The notes beneath the pieces are model-generated. The model made no database searches. It was given only the letters and a program-made list of their open reading frames with translations, and had not been told where the DNA came from. Below, piece by piece: positions 1-8,547 of a stretch of DNA of 64,000 nt; positions within the stretch are counted from its first letter, which is position 1; every line of letters starts with the position of its first letter. The position numbers and the translations under genes are program-made. The stretch is from Clostridium magnum DSM 2767 (GTDB taxonomy: Bacteria; Bacillota; Clostridia; Clostridiales; Clostridiaceae), in contig NZ_LWAE01000007.1 in the NCBI RefSeq assembly GCF_001623875.1, positions 124,001 to 188,000 on the forward strand. The letters are read 5' to 3'.

Positions 1-905
1 ATGTAGTAGAAGCAGGAGCAGCAGTTATAGAGGAATACGGAACTCCTCTTCCTGAATATGTATTAGAAAGCATAAAGAAAAATAAGATTGCTTTAAAAGG
101 GCCAGTAACTACGCCAGTAGGAAAGGGTTTTAAAAGTGTAAATGTTACACTTAGACAAACTTTAAATCTTTATGCAAATATAAGACCTACAAAAACCTTT
201 GAAGGGGTAAAGTCTAGATATGATAATATAGATCTTGTTATTTTCAGAGAAAATACAGAGGATTTATATGCTGGAGTAGAGCATATGGTAAGTGAAGATA
301 TTGCAGAAAGCATAAAGATCATATCTAAAAAGGCAAGTGATAGAATAGTAAGAGCTGCCTTTGAATATGCTAGAGAACACAACAGAAAGAAAGTTACTGC
401 AGTTCATAAAGCTAATATAATGAAACTGTCAGATGGACTTTTCTTAAAATGTGCAAGAAGCATAGCTGAAGAATATAAAGATATAGAATTTGAAGATGTA
501 ATAGTAGATGCTATGAGCATGAAGCTTGTGATAGAGCCAGAAAAATATGATGTACTTGTAATGCCTAATTTATATGGAGATATACTTTCTGATATGGCAG
601 CTGGACTTGTAGGGGGACTTGGAATGCTTCCTGGTGCAAATATAGGAGAAGATGGTGCAGTATTTGAATCTGCTCATGGTTCAGCACCGGATATAGCAGG
701 ACAGAATAAAGCTAATCCATCAGCAATCATTTTATCAGCAGTAATGATGCTTCAGCATATAGGAGAGTCTGATGCAGCAGAAAAAATTGAAAAAGCATTA
801 GCGAAGGTTATAAAGGAAGGTAAACACGTAACTGTTGACTTAGGTGGAACTGCTGGAACAAGTGAGTTTACTGAAGCTATAATTAATGAAATAAAGAACA
901 GTTAA
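1..905 (+). CDS. icd: isocitrate dehydrogenase (NAD type), 5' end outside window
   Basis: Oxidatively decarboxylates isocitrate to 2-oxoglutarate, supplying glutamate in an anaerobe with an incomplete TCA cycle. The reading frame is open from base 3, so the start lies upstream; about 300 of the usual 330 or so residues are visible. Family marks seen are the substrate stretch NIRPTKTFEGVKSRYDN, the REN-TEDLYAG segment, the catalytic K and D region around AVHKANIMK and YGDILSDMAAGL, and the C-terminal GGTAGTSEFTEAI typical of NAD-dependent enzymes. Isopropylmalate dehydrogenase is the nearest alternative, but the RPTKTFEG and GGTAGTSEF signatures favour isocitrate dehydrogenase. It is followed within 20 bases by a terminator. 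Confidence 0.85.
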   Translation, partial: VVEAGAAVIEEYGTPLPEYVLESIKKNKIALKGPVTTPVGKGFKSVNVTLRQTLNLYANIRPTKTFEGVKSRYDNIDLVIFRENTEDLYAGVEHMVSEDIAESIKIISKKASDRIVRAAFEYAREHNRKKVTAVHKANIMKLSDGLFLKCARSIAEEYKDIEFEDVIVDAMSMKLVIEPEKYDVLVMPNLYGDILSDMAAGLVGGLGMLPGANIGEDGAVFESAHGSAPDIAGQNKANPSAIILSAVMMLQHIGESDAAEKIEKALAKVIKEGKHVTVDLGGTAGTSEFTEAIINEIKNS

Positions 906-923
906 CTGTAAAAGTAACTGAAA

Positions 924-957
924 AATAAGTTAGCGTAAAGCTAGCTTATTTTATTTT
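924..957 (+). terminator. rho-independent terminator after icd
   Basis: An 11-base-pair stem (AATAAGTTAGC / GCTAGCTTATT, one G-U pair) with a 5-base loop is followed by a T-rich tail. It separates icd from the downstream signalling gene. Confidence 0.85.
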
Positions 958-1119
958 TTATAATACTTTAGACACTTAAAAATATAAAATTTTGGATTAC
1001 CTTGGTAAATTTGCATTAAATATAATAAATATCAAATGTTCTACATATTCCGTGATAATAAAAACTAATATATAATTATATATATGAAGGTAAAACTTGA
1101 ATTAGATGGAGTGTTTAAT

Positions 1120-3597
1120 TTGCAAATTAGAAAAAAGGTATCTACTATAACATTATTTCTATTAATGATAGCAATTATAGGGATTTGCAGCATAGCTAAA
1201 ATACATGTTTTGGGAAATATAAAATCTCAAGAAAAAAGTGTTATTACTAATAATATGAATAAGAGTAAGTATCTCATTGATAATAGTTTAGATAATTTAA
1301 ATATCATTTGTGGAGATTGGGCTCCATGGGATAACACCTTGGAATTTATCAATACAAATAATTCAAAGTATATTAAATCAAACTTAAATGATGATACTTT
1401 TGTTAGTTTAAAAATCAATACGTTAATTATTTTAGATATAAATAACAAAATAAGGTATGCAAATTTTTATGATCTGGAGAATAAAAACAGCATTGAAATG
1501 CCTCAAGAGTTATTAAATTATATTAATAGTAGTGAAGAAACAGTATTTAAAAATAAAAACGTATTTAGCAGTGTATCAGGTATAATATCCGTAAATGGGC
1601 GGGCTATGATGCTTTCAGCAAGACCAATAACGGATTCTGAATTTAGATCACCAGCTTCAGGAACCGTATTGATTGGAAAATACATAGATAGTAAGCTCAT
1701 AAAGGAAATTGAAAACATATCAGATTCAAAGATGAAAATAGAAAAAGCGGATGCAGCTAGGGTTTTAGATGGTAAAATCATTGTAAATAATGGAGAGCTT
1801 GAATTTTTAAATGAAGATAGTGTAGTATTGAAACCTATAGGAAAGGATAAGATGGCAGCACATTCTATTGTTAAAGGAATAGATAATAAATTATCATTTA
1901 TTTTAACCTTAGAAAGTGAAAGGACAATCTATAATAAGGGAGTTAAGTCTATAGGATTTTTAATACTGCTGCTTATATTTTCTTCAATTGTAATTGTAAT
2001 ACTATGCAACATATTACTTGAAATAATTGTTATACGTCCTATTGAAGAAATAAGTGGTGAAGTGAGTAAAATAGATTTAAATGATAGCAATATCTCTAGA
2101 ATAACAGTTAAAGGTAATGACGAGCTATCTATCTTAGGAATTGAAATAAATAATATGTTGGATAATATTGAGGCATATAATAAAAAAGTTGTGGATAGTG
2201 AAAGACAACTTAAACTGGTACTAGAAGGTGCTGGTGCAGGTTTTTGGGATTGGAATTTTGAAGAGGACAGCATAGATGTTAATGAAAAGTTCTTATCTAT
2301 CCTAGGATATTCAAGAGAAGATTTACCGTATAATAATGAGCTTTGGCAGAAGCTAATTCATAAAGAGGACTTCGAGCATTATAGTAACATTTTTTATAAT
2401 AATATGTGGAACACCTTAGAAATAAGCATTATTGAACAAAGAATGTTATCTAAGTGTGGTGAATACAAGTGGATTCTAAATCAGTTTAAAGTTGTTGAAC
2501 ATAATAAGGATGGCAAACCTAAAAGAGTTGCTGGAATAGTAACGGATATAGGTGATAAAAAGAGATACGAAGAAGAATTACAATATCTAACCTATTATGA
2601 TAAACTAACGGGAATTTTTAATAGAGGATACTATGAATATATCTTAGACAGGCTAGATAAAGAAGAAAATCTTCCGATCGCAGTTATAATGGGAGATCTG
2701 AATGGTTTAAAGATAACAAATGATACATTTGGTCATGGAGAAGGAGATAAGTTATTAAAAGGGGCAGCAGAGGTTTTAAAGAAAGTTTGTGGTTCAAGTG
2801 CAATAGTTTCACGTTATGGTGGAGATGAATTTATAGTAGTCCTTGAACACATGGGGGTTGCAGAAGTAGAAAAGATCTGCAAAGAAATAAAGAGGGAATG
2901 CGAAAAGAAAAAGGTGGGACCGATTTATCTTAATATCGCATTAGGCTATTCAATTAAAGCTAATAGAAATCAGAATATAAATGAAGTTATTAAAGAAGCG
3001 GAAGAAATGATGTATAGGAACAAATTATTAGAAGACAGAAGTGCGAGAAATAGTATAACTTCTTCTTTAAGACAAACTTTATTAGAAAAAAATAATGAAA
3101 CTAAAGAGCATGTTGAACGAATGTATAATTTATGTGTAAAGATATCAGATATCTTAAACTTAAGTACTAGTGATACTAATGAGTTATACTTGTTAGCTAA
3201 GCTACACGACATAGGTAAGATTGGAATAGATGATAAAATACTAAATAAACCTGGCAAACTAACTGAAGAAGAGTGGAATATTATGAAAACACACTCGGAA
3301 ATAGGATATAGAATAGCATCATCAACTCCAGATTTAATGCATATCGCTTATAAGATACTAACTCATCATGAGAGATATGATGGGACAGGATATCCAAAGG
3401 GTCTTAAAGGTGAGGAAATTCCCCTACTATCCAGGATTTTAGCAATAGTTGATGCATTTGATGTTATGACTAATGAAAGGCCCTATAAAAAAGCAATGAC
3501 TGTTGAAGAAGCTATAGAAGAGTTGAAAAAATTCTCAGGGACTCAATTTGACCCTGATTTAGTTGAAATCTTTATACAAGCTATTAAAAATCATTAG
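1120..3597 (+). CDS. membrane CHASE4-HAMP-PAS-GGDEF-HD-GYP cyclic-di-GMP protein
   Basis: Probable sensor that both makes and degrades cyclic-di-GMP. Counting from an upstream ATG at 1084: membrane helix at about 20-42; extracellular CHASE4 domain to about 285 with its mark DWAPWDNT at 78-85; second helix at about 290-317; HAMP; PAS from about 370 (GFWDWNF); GGDEF with an intact GGDEF motif at 579-583; HD-GYP with HD at 708-709 and HHERYDGTGYP starting at 761. I prefer the TTG at 1120 as the start: GATGGAG lies 8 bases before it, whereas the ATG at 1084 has only A/T upstream; the resulting N-terminus (MQIRKKVSTI) leads straight into the helix. Both catalytic signatures are complete, so net activity cannot be predicted. 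It stands alone between icd and a long palindromic repeat. Confidence 0.88.
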   Translation: MQIRKKVSTITLFLLMIAIIGICSIAKIHVLGNIKSQEKSVITNNMNKSKYLIDNSLDNLNIICGDWAPWDNTLEFINTNNSKYIKSNLNDDTFVSLKINTLIILDINNKIRYANFYDLENKNSIEMPQELLNYINSSEETVFKNKNVFSSVSGIISVNGRAMMLSARPITDSEFRSPASGTVLIGKYIDSKLIKEIENISDSKMKIEKADAARVLDGKIIVNNGELEFLNEDSVVLKPIGKDKMAAHSIVKGIDNKLSFILTLESERTIYNKGVKSIGFLILLLIFSSIVIVILCNILLEIIVIRPIEEISGEVSKIDLNDSNISRITVKGNDELSILGIEINNMLDNIEAYNKKVVDSERQLKLVLEGAGAGFWDWNFEEDSIDVNEKFLSILGYSREDLPYNNELWQKLIHKEDFEHYSNIFYNNMWNTLEISIIEQRMLSKCGEYKWILNQFKVVEHNKDGKPKRVAGIVTDIGDKKRYEEELQYLTYYDKLTGIFNRGYYEYILDRLDKEENLPIAVIMGDLNGLKITNDTFGHGEGDKLLKGAAEVLKKVCGSSAIVSRYGGDEFIVVLEHMGVAEVEKICKEIKRECEKKKVGPIYLNIALGYSIKANRNQNINEVIKEAEEMMYRNKLLEDRSARNSITSSLRQTLLEKNNETKEHVERMYNLCVKISDILNLSTSDTNELYLLAKLHDIGKIGIDDKILNKPGKLTEEEWNIMKTHSEIGYRIASSTPDLMHIAYKILTHHERYDGTGYPKGLKGEEIPLLSRILAIVDAFDVMTNERPYKKAMTVEEAIEELKKFSGTQFDPDLVEIFIQAIKNH

Positions 3598-3603
3598 TGA
3601 ACC

Positions 3604-3872
3604 CTATATAGATAAACACGGACGAAAGTCGACTTATTCTGCGGGATATAATATCAATCTTCAGCACGTTAAATATTTTTAAGTAGGTCTAAAACTTAGA
3701 ATTTGTGAAAAACTAAGAACCTTAGATAACTCGCTTTGCTCAGACAATCTAAGGTTCTAATTTTTTCACCAATTCTTCGTTAAGACTACTAAAAAATATT
3801 TAAATCTGTCTTCAGATTGATATTACATTCCTTCGAATAAGTCGACTTTCTGTTGTGGATATCTATATAGAT
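3604..3872. repeat. long imperfect palindrome, family C copy 1
   Basis: About 270 bases that fold back on themselves almost end to end. The outer arms both read inward as TATAGATA...GAAAGTCGACTTATTC. The innermost stem is GAACCTTAGAT / ATCTAAGGTTC around the loop ACTCGCTTTGCTCAGACA. Two further copies lie at 8181 and 37759; they keep the loop and the edges while the stem sequences diverge. It lies between convergent genes (the GGDEF/HD-GYP gene and hom). No open frame inside. Could be a MITE-like element or a structured RNA. Confidence 0.8.
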
Positions 3873-3880
3873 CATTTAAA

Positions 3881-5121
3881 TTAATTATTTAGTATAGCAA
3901 GTTTTTTTATTTCATCTATGTAATTAAGTGATGAAAGCTCTTCTAGCTTTAAATTTAAAAAATCTTCACTTGGAGTTTCTATTATAGCGGCTACTTCTTC
4001 TGAGGTAGACGAAGTATTAGCGAATATATAGCAATTTTTAAAATAGCCTGTAAGACTAGACATAACATTTATTCTATCTGCTGTTTTTATTCTAAGGAAC
4101 CAACTAGAATTATGATTCCAGTTCTTTTCTAAAACAGCTTCTTTTTCGTTGAATTTTAGTGCTTTTTTGTTTTTATTTTGAATTATATCAGTTATATCAC
4201 CAAAGACTGAACTGGCAGTAGGAAGCATTCCAGCACCTTTACCGGAGAAAACAACTTTTCCAACTGCATCTCCCTCTATTATAATAGCATTAATTTCGTT
4301 ATCTATCTTAGCAAGCTCTGAACTAGCTTTCACCATTACAGGTCGAACTGAAGCATATATCTTATCATTTTCTTTTTTACTAATACCTAAAAGTTTGATA
4401 ATATAGCCTTTTGTCTTAGCGTATTTAAAATCTTCTGTATCTATATTTGTAATGCCTTCAGCATTTATATTCTTCCAATTAACCTTTTCGTTAAAAGCAA
4501 TAGTTGAGAGTATAGAGAGTTTTCTAGCAGCATCATATCCTAAGACGTCAGAGTCAGGATTAGCCTCTGCAAAGCCAAGGTTCTGAGCAAGTTTAAGAGC
4601 TTCTTCATAGCTCATATTTTCTTGATACATTTTTGTAAGTATGAAATTGGTGGTACCATTTAAAATTGCGTTAATACTGATAATTTCATTACCTAAAAGG
4701 CACTCCATTAAAGGCTTTAGGATAGGAATTCCACCTCCAACGCTAGCTTCGAAGTTTAAGGTAACCCCATTTTTATCAGCCAAGTCTAACAGTTCTTTTC
4801 CGTGTTCAGCGATTAAGTCTTTATTTGCTGTTACCACATGTTTTTTTAATTTCAAAGACTTTTTACATATTCATAGGCAGGATTAATGCCACCCATTACT
4901 TCTACTACTATATCTACTGATTCCTCAAATATGTGATTAATGTCATCAGTTAAAAGCTCATAATCTTTTTTATCTTTATGTTTTTCTAAATCTCTTACCA
5001 AAATATTTGATATTTTAAGATCTTCTCCAGTAAACTTTTTAAATCTTTCTTTATTTTTATTTATTAGCTCAGCTATTCCTGTACCTACTGTACCATAGCC
5101 AAGGACTGCTATTGATGCCAT
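3881..5121 (-). pseudogene. hom: homoserine dehydrogenase split by a one-base frameshift
   Basis: Reduces aspartate semialdehyde to homoserine for methionine and threonine. The N-terminal part (4852-5121) holds the NAD loop GYGTVGTG and VVEVMGG; the rest (3881-4855) holds the catalytic domain (KHVVTANKDLIAEHG, NGTTNFILTKM, GYDAARKLSIL) and a C-terminal ACT-like domain (WFLRIKTADRINVMSSLTGYF). The frames meet at a run of five A on the minus strand (plus-strand T run 4860-4864); one more A restores YVKKSLKLKKHVVTANKD. Every other position looks intact, so the gene is either very recently inactivated, a sequencing or assembly error in the homopolymer, or slips in translation. GGGGGT is well placed before the first ATG. 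It follows metY on the same strand with 123 bases between. Confidence 0.85.
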
Positions 5122-5183
5122 AAAAAGTACCCCCTAGTCTTTCGATAATTCTGTGGAAGTTCATTATTTTTTTGTACAATAAT

Positions 5184-5216
5184 CAAGTGTATGCCATTTG
5201 TACTAGCATACACTTG
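5184..5216. other. hairpin between metY and hom
   Basis: Perfect 11-base-pair stem CAAGTGTATGC / GCATACACTTG with an 11-base loop. No T run follows it in the direction of metY-hom transcription, so it does not look like a simple terminator. It could be an mRNA processing or stabilising element within the operon. Confidence 0.45.
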
Positions 5217-5244
5217 AAGTAAATCAATTTAACATAGGAATTAT

Positions 5245-6525
5245 CTAAATTTGATCTAATGCAGTAGAAAGGTCTGCAATTAGGTCATCAGCATCTTCAA
5301 TACCTACAGAGATTCTTATAAGCTCAGGTCTAACTCCTGCTTGAACTAATTGTTCTTCATCAAGCTGAGAGTGAGTTGTAGAAGCAGGGTGTATTATTAA
5401 GGATTTAGCGTCTCCAACGTTAGCAAGATGTGAGAAGATCTCTACTTTACTTATTAAGTTTTTACCAGCTTCAGCTCCACCTTTTACTCCGAAAGTGAAT
5501 ATTGAACCAGGTCCTTTTGGAAGATATTTTTTAGCTAAGTCATAGTATTTGTTTCCTTCTAATCCAGGATAGTTTACCCACTCAACTTTAGGATGATTGC
5601 TTAAGAATTCAGCTACTTTTTTAGCATTGTCTACGTGTTTTTGAACTCTTAATGATAGAGTTTCAAGTCCAAGTGTTAGAATGAAGGAGTTAAATGGAGA
5701 TATAGCTGCTCCTAAGTCTCTTAAAAGAGCTGTTCTAACCTTTAGTATGTATGCTAGGTTTCCGAATGATTCAGTATACTTAAGTCCGTGGTAGCTTTCA
5801 TCTGGTTCTGTTAGGCCAGGGAATTTTCCGTTATTCCAGTCAAACTTACCTGAATCAACTATTACTCCACCGATTGATGTACCATGTCCACCAATGAATT
5901 TAGTTGCAGAGTGTACTACTATGTCAGCACCAAATTCGATTGGTTTTAAAAGGTATGGTGATGCAAAAGTGTTGTCAACAATTAGAGGAACACCATTTTT
6001 ATGAGCAACATCAGCAACTGCTTGGATATCGATTATGTTAATTCCAGGGTTTCCTATACTTTCTATATAAACAGCTTTTGTCTTTTCAGTTATAGCTTTT
6101 TCGAATTCTTCAATATCATCAGGATTAGTTACAAGGTTAACTTTAATTCCAAAATTCTTTAAAGTGTGTACAAATAAAGAATAAGTACCGCCATAAAGTG
6201 TTGCAGCAGCAACTATTTCATCTCCAGCGCCAGCTATATTTAATATTGAATAAGTAATTGCAGCCATTCCTGAAGCAGTAGCTACACCAGCAGCTCCACC
6301 TTCAAGTAAAGCAACTCTAGTTTCAAAAGCTGCGTTTGTTGGGTTTGTTAAACGTGTATATATATTTCCGAATTTCTTTAAACCAAATAGATCAGCAGCA
6401 TCTTGGGCATCATCAAAAACGTAAGAAGTTGTTTGATATATTGGTAATGCTCTTGATTTTGTAGCTGCGTCTACCTCCTGTCCTCCGTGTACTTGAATAG
6501 TATCAAATCCTAATTGTTTTGTCAT
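5245..6525 (-). CDS. metY: O-acetylhomoserine sulfhydrylase (Cys/Met PLP family)
   Basis: Makes homocysteine from O-acetylhomoserine and sulfide (or the related aminocarboxypropyl transfer) with pyridoxal phosphate. The 426-residue length is normal for the MetY branch. The PLP lysine is K209 in HSATKFIGGHG; YTRLTNPT near 56-63 and the C-terminal HPASTTHSQL region are family marks. The ATG follows a strong AGGAGG. The gene sits behind a SAM-I riboswitch (6643-6806), so it should be switched off when SAM is plentiful; hom lies downstream on the same strand and supplies its precursor. A cystathionine gamma-synthase role is less likely given the length and the insertions typical of MetY. Confidence 0.92.
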   Translation of the reverse strand: MTKQLGFDTIQVHGGQEVDAATKSRALPIYQTTSYVFDDAQDAADLFGLKKFGNIYTRLTNPTNAAFETRVALLEGGAAGVATASGMAAITYSILNIAGAGDEIVAAATLYGGTYSLFVHTLKNFGIKVNLVTNPDDIEEFEKAITEKTKAVYIESIGNPGINIIDIQAVADVAHKNGVPLIVDNTFASPYLLKPIEFGADIVVHSATKFIGGHGTSIGGVIVDSGKFDWNNGKFPGLTEPDESYHGLKYTESFGNLAYILKVRTALLRDLGAAISPFNSFILTLGLETLSLRVQKHVDNAKKVAEFLSNHPKVEWVNYPGLEGNKYYDLAKKYLPKGPGSIFTFGVKGGAEAGKNLISKVEIFSHLANVGDAKSLIIHPASTTHSQLDEEQLVQAGVRPELIRISVGIEDADDLIADLSTALDQI

Positions 6526-6642
6526 TTTAAATTCCTCCTAATTTTTGCGATTTTAAAGTATTTTAAGGGTTTAGGAACTTCTGGGTTTATAACTTTTCTA
6601 TAAATATTGTGAAGATCTAGCATGTGTATTATTCTAATTAAA

Positions 6643-6806
6643 ACAAAAAATCTTCTTGTGTATGAGACACAAGAAGATAATAATCTTCATGCTTCTCATC
6701 TGTCAGGTTTTCACCTGCTGGAATTAGCACCGTTAAATATACAAATGGGTATATTTAGGTTGCCGGGCGTCATAGGGCCAGTCCCTCAGCCTCTCTGGAT
6801 AAGAAG
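6643..6806 (-). promoter_or_regulatory. SAM-I (S-box) riboswitch with terminator, controls metY
   Basis: Read on the minus strand the RNA carries the S-box core: the P1 arm CTTCTTATC (plus 6798-6806), then AGAGAGGCTGAGGGACTGG, GCCCGGCAACC, and the closing P1 arm GATGAGAAG (plus 6692-6700). A strong terminator follows, CTTCTTGTGT / ACACAAGAAG (plus 6652-6676), with a T run. Binding of SAM stabilises P1 and lets the terminator form. Confidence 0.95.
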
Positions 6807-7089
6807 TTCCGTATTCGATTGAGATTATGATAGCAGATACTAGCATAGAATGTCAACAGATAAAAATTTTTTTTTGAATGACTTTTTTATTAAACTTGCA
6901 TAGAACCCTTGATATACCTAGATTAAACAAAGGAAAATTTTTTAAAAATTTAATCAACTTAATCGATATGAATTATAGGATTAGGCATATTGTGGTAAAA
7001 AATTATAATATAAACGAGAAATGAAAGAAATTCATTGACAAGGATATAGAAAAGTATTATTATTAGAATTAAATTTAAATTTAATAGAA

Positions 7090-7270
7090 TTTTCTTATCA
7101 TGAGTGGTGGAGGGACTGGCCCTGTGAAGCCCGACAACCGGCATTTTCGTTTGAATGTATCGGTGTCAATTCCTGCAGAATACAATTTATTCTGATAGAT
7201 GAGGAAAATAGCCTAAGAATATAAAATGAATCTTTAGAGCTGCTTTTCTTATTGAAAAGTAGCTTTTTTT
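7090..7270 (+). promoter_or_regulatory. SAM-I (S-box) riboswitch with terminator, controls metF
   Basis: P1 arms TTTTCTTATC (7090-7099) and GATGAGGAAAA (7198-7208) enclose the S-box core GGTGGAGGGACTGGCCC and GCCCGACAACCGGC. The terminator GCTGCTTTTC / GAAAAGTAGC (7239-7263) with seven T follows, 31 bases before the metF start. It is arranged back to back with the metY riboswitch, so the two divergent transcripts share one regulatory region of about 600 bases. Confidence 0.95.
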
Positions 7271-7300
7271 ACACTAAAGATAAATAATGGAGGTATACAC

Positions 7301-8179
7301 ATGTTTATAAAAGATATAATTTCAAGTAAAAAGTTATCCATCTCTTTTGAAGTATTTCCACCTAAAAATGACATGCCATTAGATGGGGTATATAAAACCA
7401 TAGGAGAACTAGCGGAATTAAATCCAGATTTTATTAGTGTTACATATGGGGCTGGTGGCAGTAGCAAAGGTAGAACAATAGAAATAGCTTCCACAATAAA
7501 AAATAAGTATGGTATAGAGGCTGTAGCCCATCTAACTTGTGCAACTTCTACAAAAGAAGAGATTAACAATATTTTGAGTGAGTTAAAGGATAACGGTATT
7601 GAGAATATACTTGCGCTAAGAGGTGATATACCTGATGGATTTAAAATAAGTGATAATCTAAATTACAAGTATGCCAAGGACTTAATTGGGGAGATTTCAG
7701 AAAGAAAAAAATTTAGTATATCTGCAGCTGCTTATCCTGAAGGGCATACTGAGTGTAGTAGTTTAGAAGATGATATAAGACATCTTAAGGAAAAAGTAGA
7801 CTGTGGTGCAGAGGTTTTAATTACTCAGCTTTTCTTTGACAATAATAAATTCTACGAGTTCAAGGAAAAACTATATAAACATAATATCAATGTTCCAGTT
7901 ATTACAGGGATTATGCCAGTAGTGAATAGAAACATAATAGAACGTATTGGGGTGCTTTCAGGAGCATTTATTCCTCAAAAGTTGAAAAATATTATAGATA
8001 AATATGAAAATTCACCGGAAGCTTTGGTAGATGCGGTTATTGCTTATTCAACAGAGCAGATATCAGATTTGATAGTTAACGGAGTAGATGGAGTGCATAT
8101 ATATGCAATGAATAAGTCTGCTGTAGCAAAGAGAATTATGAAAAATATAAAGGAAATTCGTAAAGCGATAAATTCATAG
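7301..8179 (+). CDS. metF: methylenetetrahydrofolate reductase
   Basis: Reduces 5,10-methylene-tetrahydrofolate to 5-methyl-tetrahydrofolate, the methyl donor used by the MetH encoded next. It is an FAD TIM-barrel protein of 292 residues, the usual size. Visible marks: SFEVFPPKND near the N-terminus (catalytic glutamate region), SVTYGAGGSSKGRT, HLTCATSTKEEI, LALRGDIPDG, ITQLFFD and the C-terminal GVDGVHIYAMNKS. GGAGG precedes the ATG by 8 bases. Expression is under the SAM-I riboswitch just upstream. A 270-base palindromic repeat separates it from metH, so cotranscription is possible but the hairpin may reduce readthrough. Confidence 0.93.
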   Translation: MFIKDIISSKKLSISFEVFPPKNDMPLDGVYKTIGELAELNPDFISVTYGAGGSSKGRTIEIASTIKNKYGIEAVAHLTCATSTKEEINNILSELKDNGIENILALRGDIPDGFKISDNLNYKYAKDLIGEISERKKFSISAAAYPEGHTECSSLEDDIRHLKEKVDCGAEVLITQLFFDNNKFYEFKEKLYKHNINVPVITGIMPVVNRNIIERIGVLSGAFIPQKLKNIIDKYENSPEALVDAVIAYSTEQISDLIVNGVDGVHIYAMNKSAVAKRIMKNIKEIRKAINS

Positions 8180-8180
8180 G

Positions 8181-8453
8181 ATATAGATAAGCAAGCCCGA
8201 ACTTAGGCCTATTCTCTAATATTTCTATGGATATCTCTTCGGCACGGTTAACTATTTTAAGTTATCTCTAAGCCTTGCTACCTAAGAAAATTAAATAAAT
8301 CAAATAAACTCGCTAACGCTCAGACAATATTTAATTTATTTAATTTTCTAAGATAGCTTCGGCAAGAGCTAACATAAAACAGTTAAATGTGCTTTCAGAG
8401 ACACCCATAGAAATACCGAGAATAAGCCTAAGTTCTCAATTGTTTGTCTATAT
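8181..8453. repeat. long imperfect palindrome, family C copy 2
   Basis: Same plan as copy 1 but with a largely different stem. Outer arms contain ACTTAGGC(C)TATTCTC and its complement; the central stem is A/T-only (TTAAATAAAT / ATTTATTTAA) around the conserved loop ACTCGCTAACGCTCAGACAA. It fills most of the metF-metH gap. Conservation of loop and edges with divergent stems suggests selection on the fold or on a recognised tip. Confidence 0.78.
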
Positions 8454-8547
8454 AAACAATATTTTATTAAAGAATGTGATAAGGATTTATTAGTATAAAG
8501 AGTTAATAATCACATGAAAAACTTTGAATAAGGAAAGGTCGGTGCAT

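Noticed and set aside
6622..6822. 66-residue plus-strand frame in the metY leader
   Set aside because: It is the complement of the SAM-I riboswitch; no ribosome site.
6959..7144. 61-residue minus-strand frame in the metF leader
   Set aside because: Overlaps the metF SAM-I riboswitch and AT-rich DNA; no family resemblance.
8453..8547. A third SAM or B12 riboswitch before metH
   Set aside because: No S-box or B12-box core words; the region is a palindromic repeat edge and a ribosome site.
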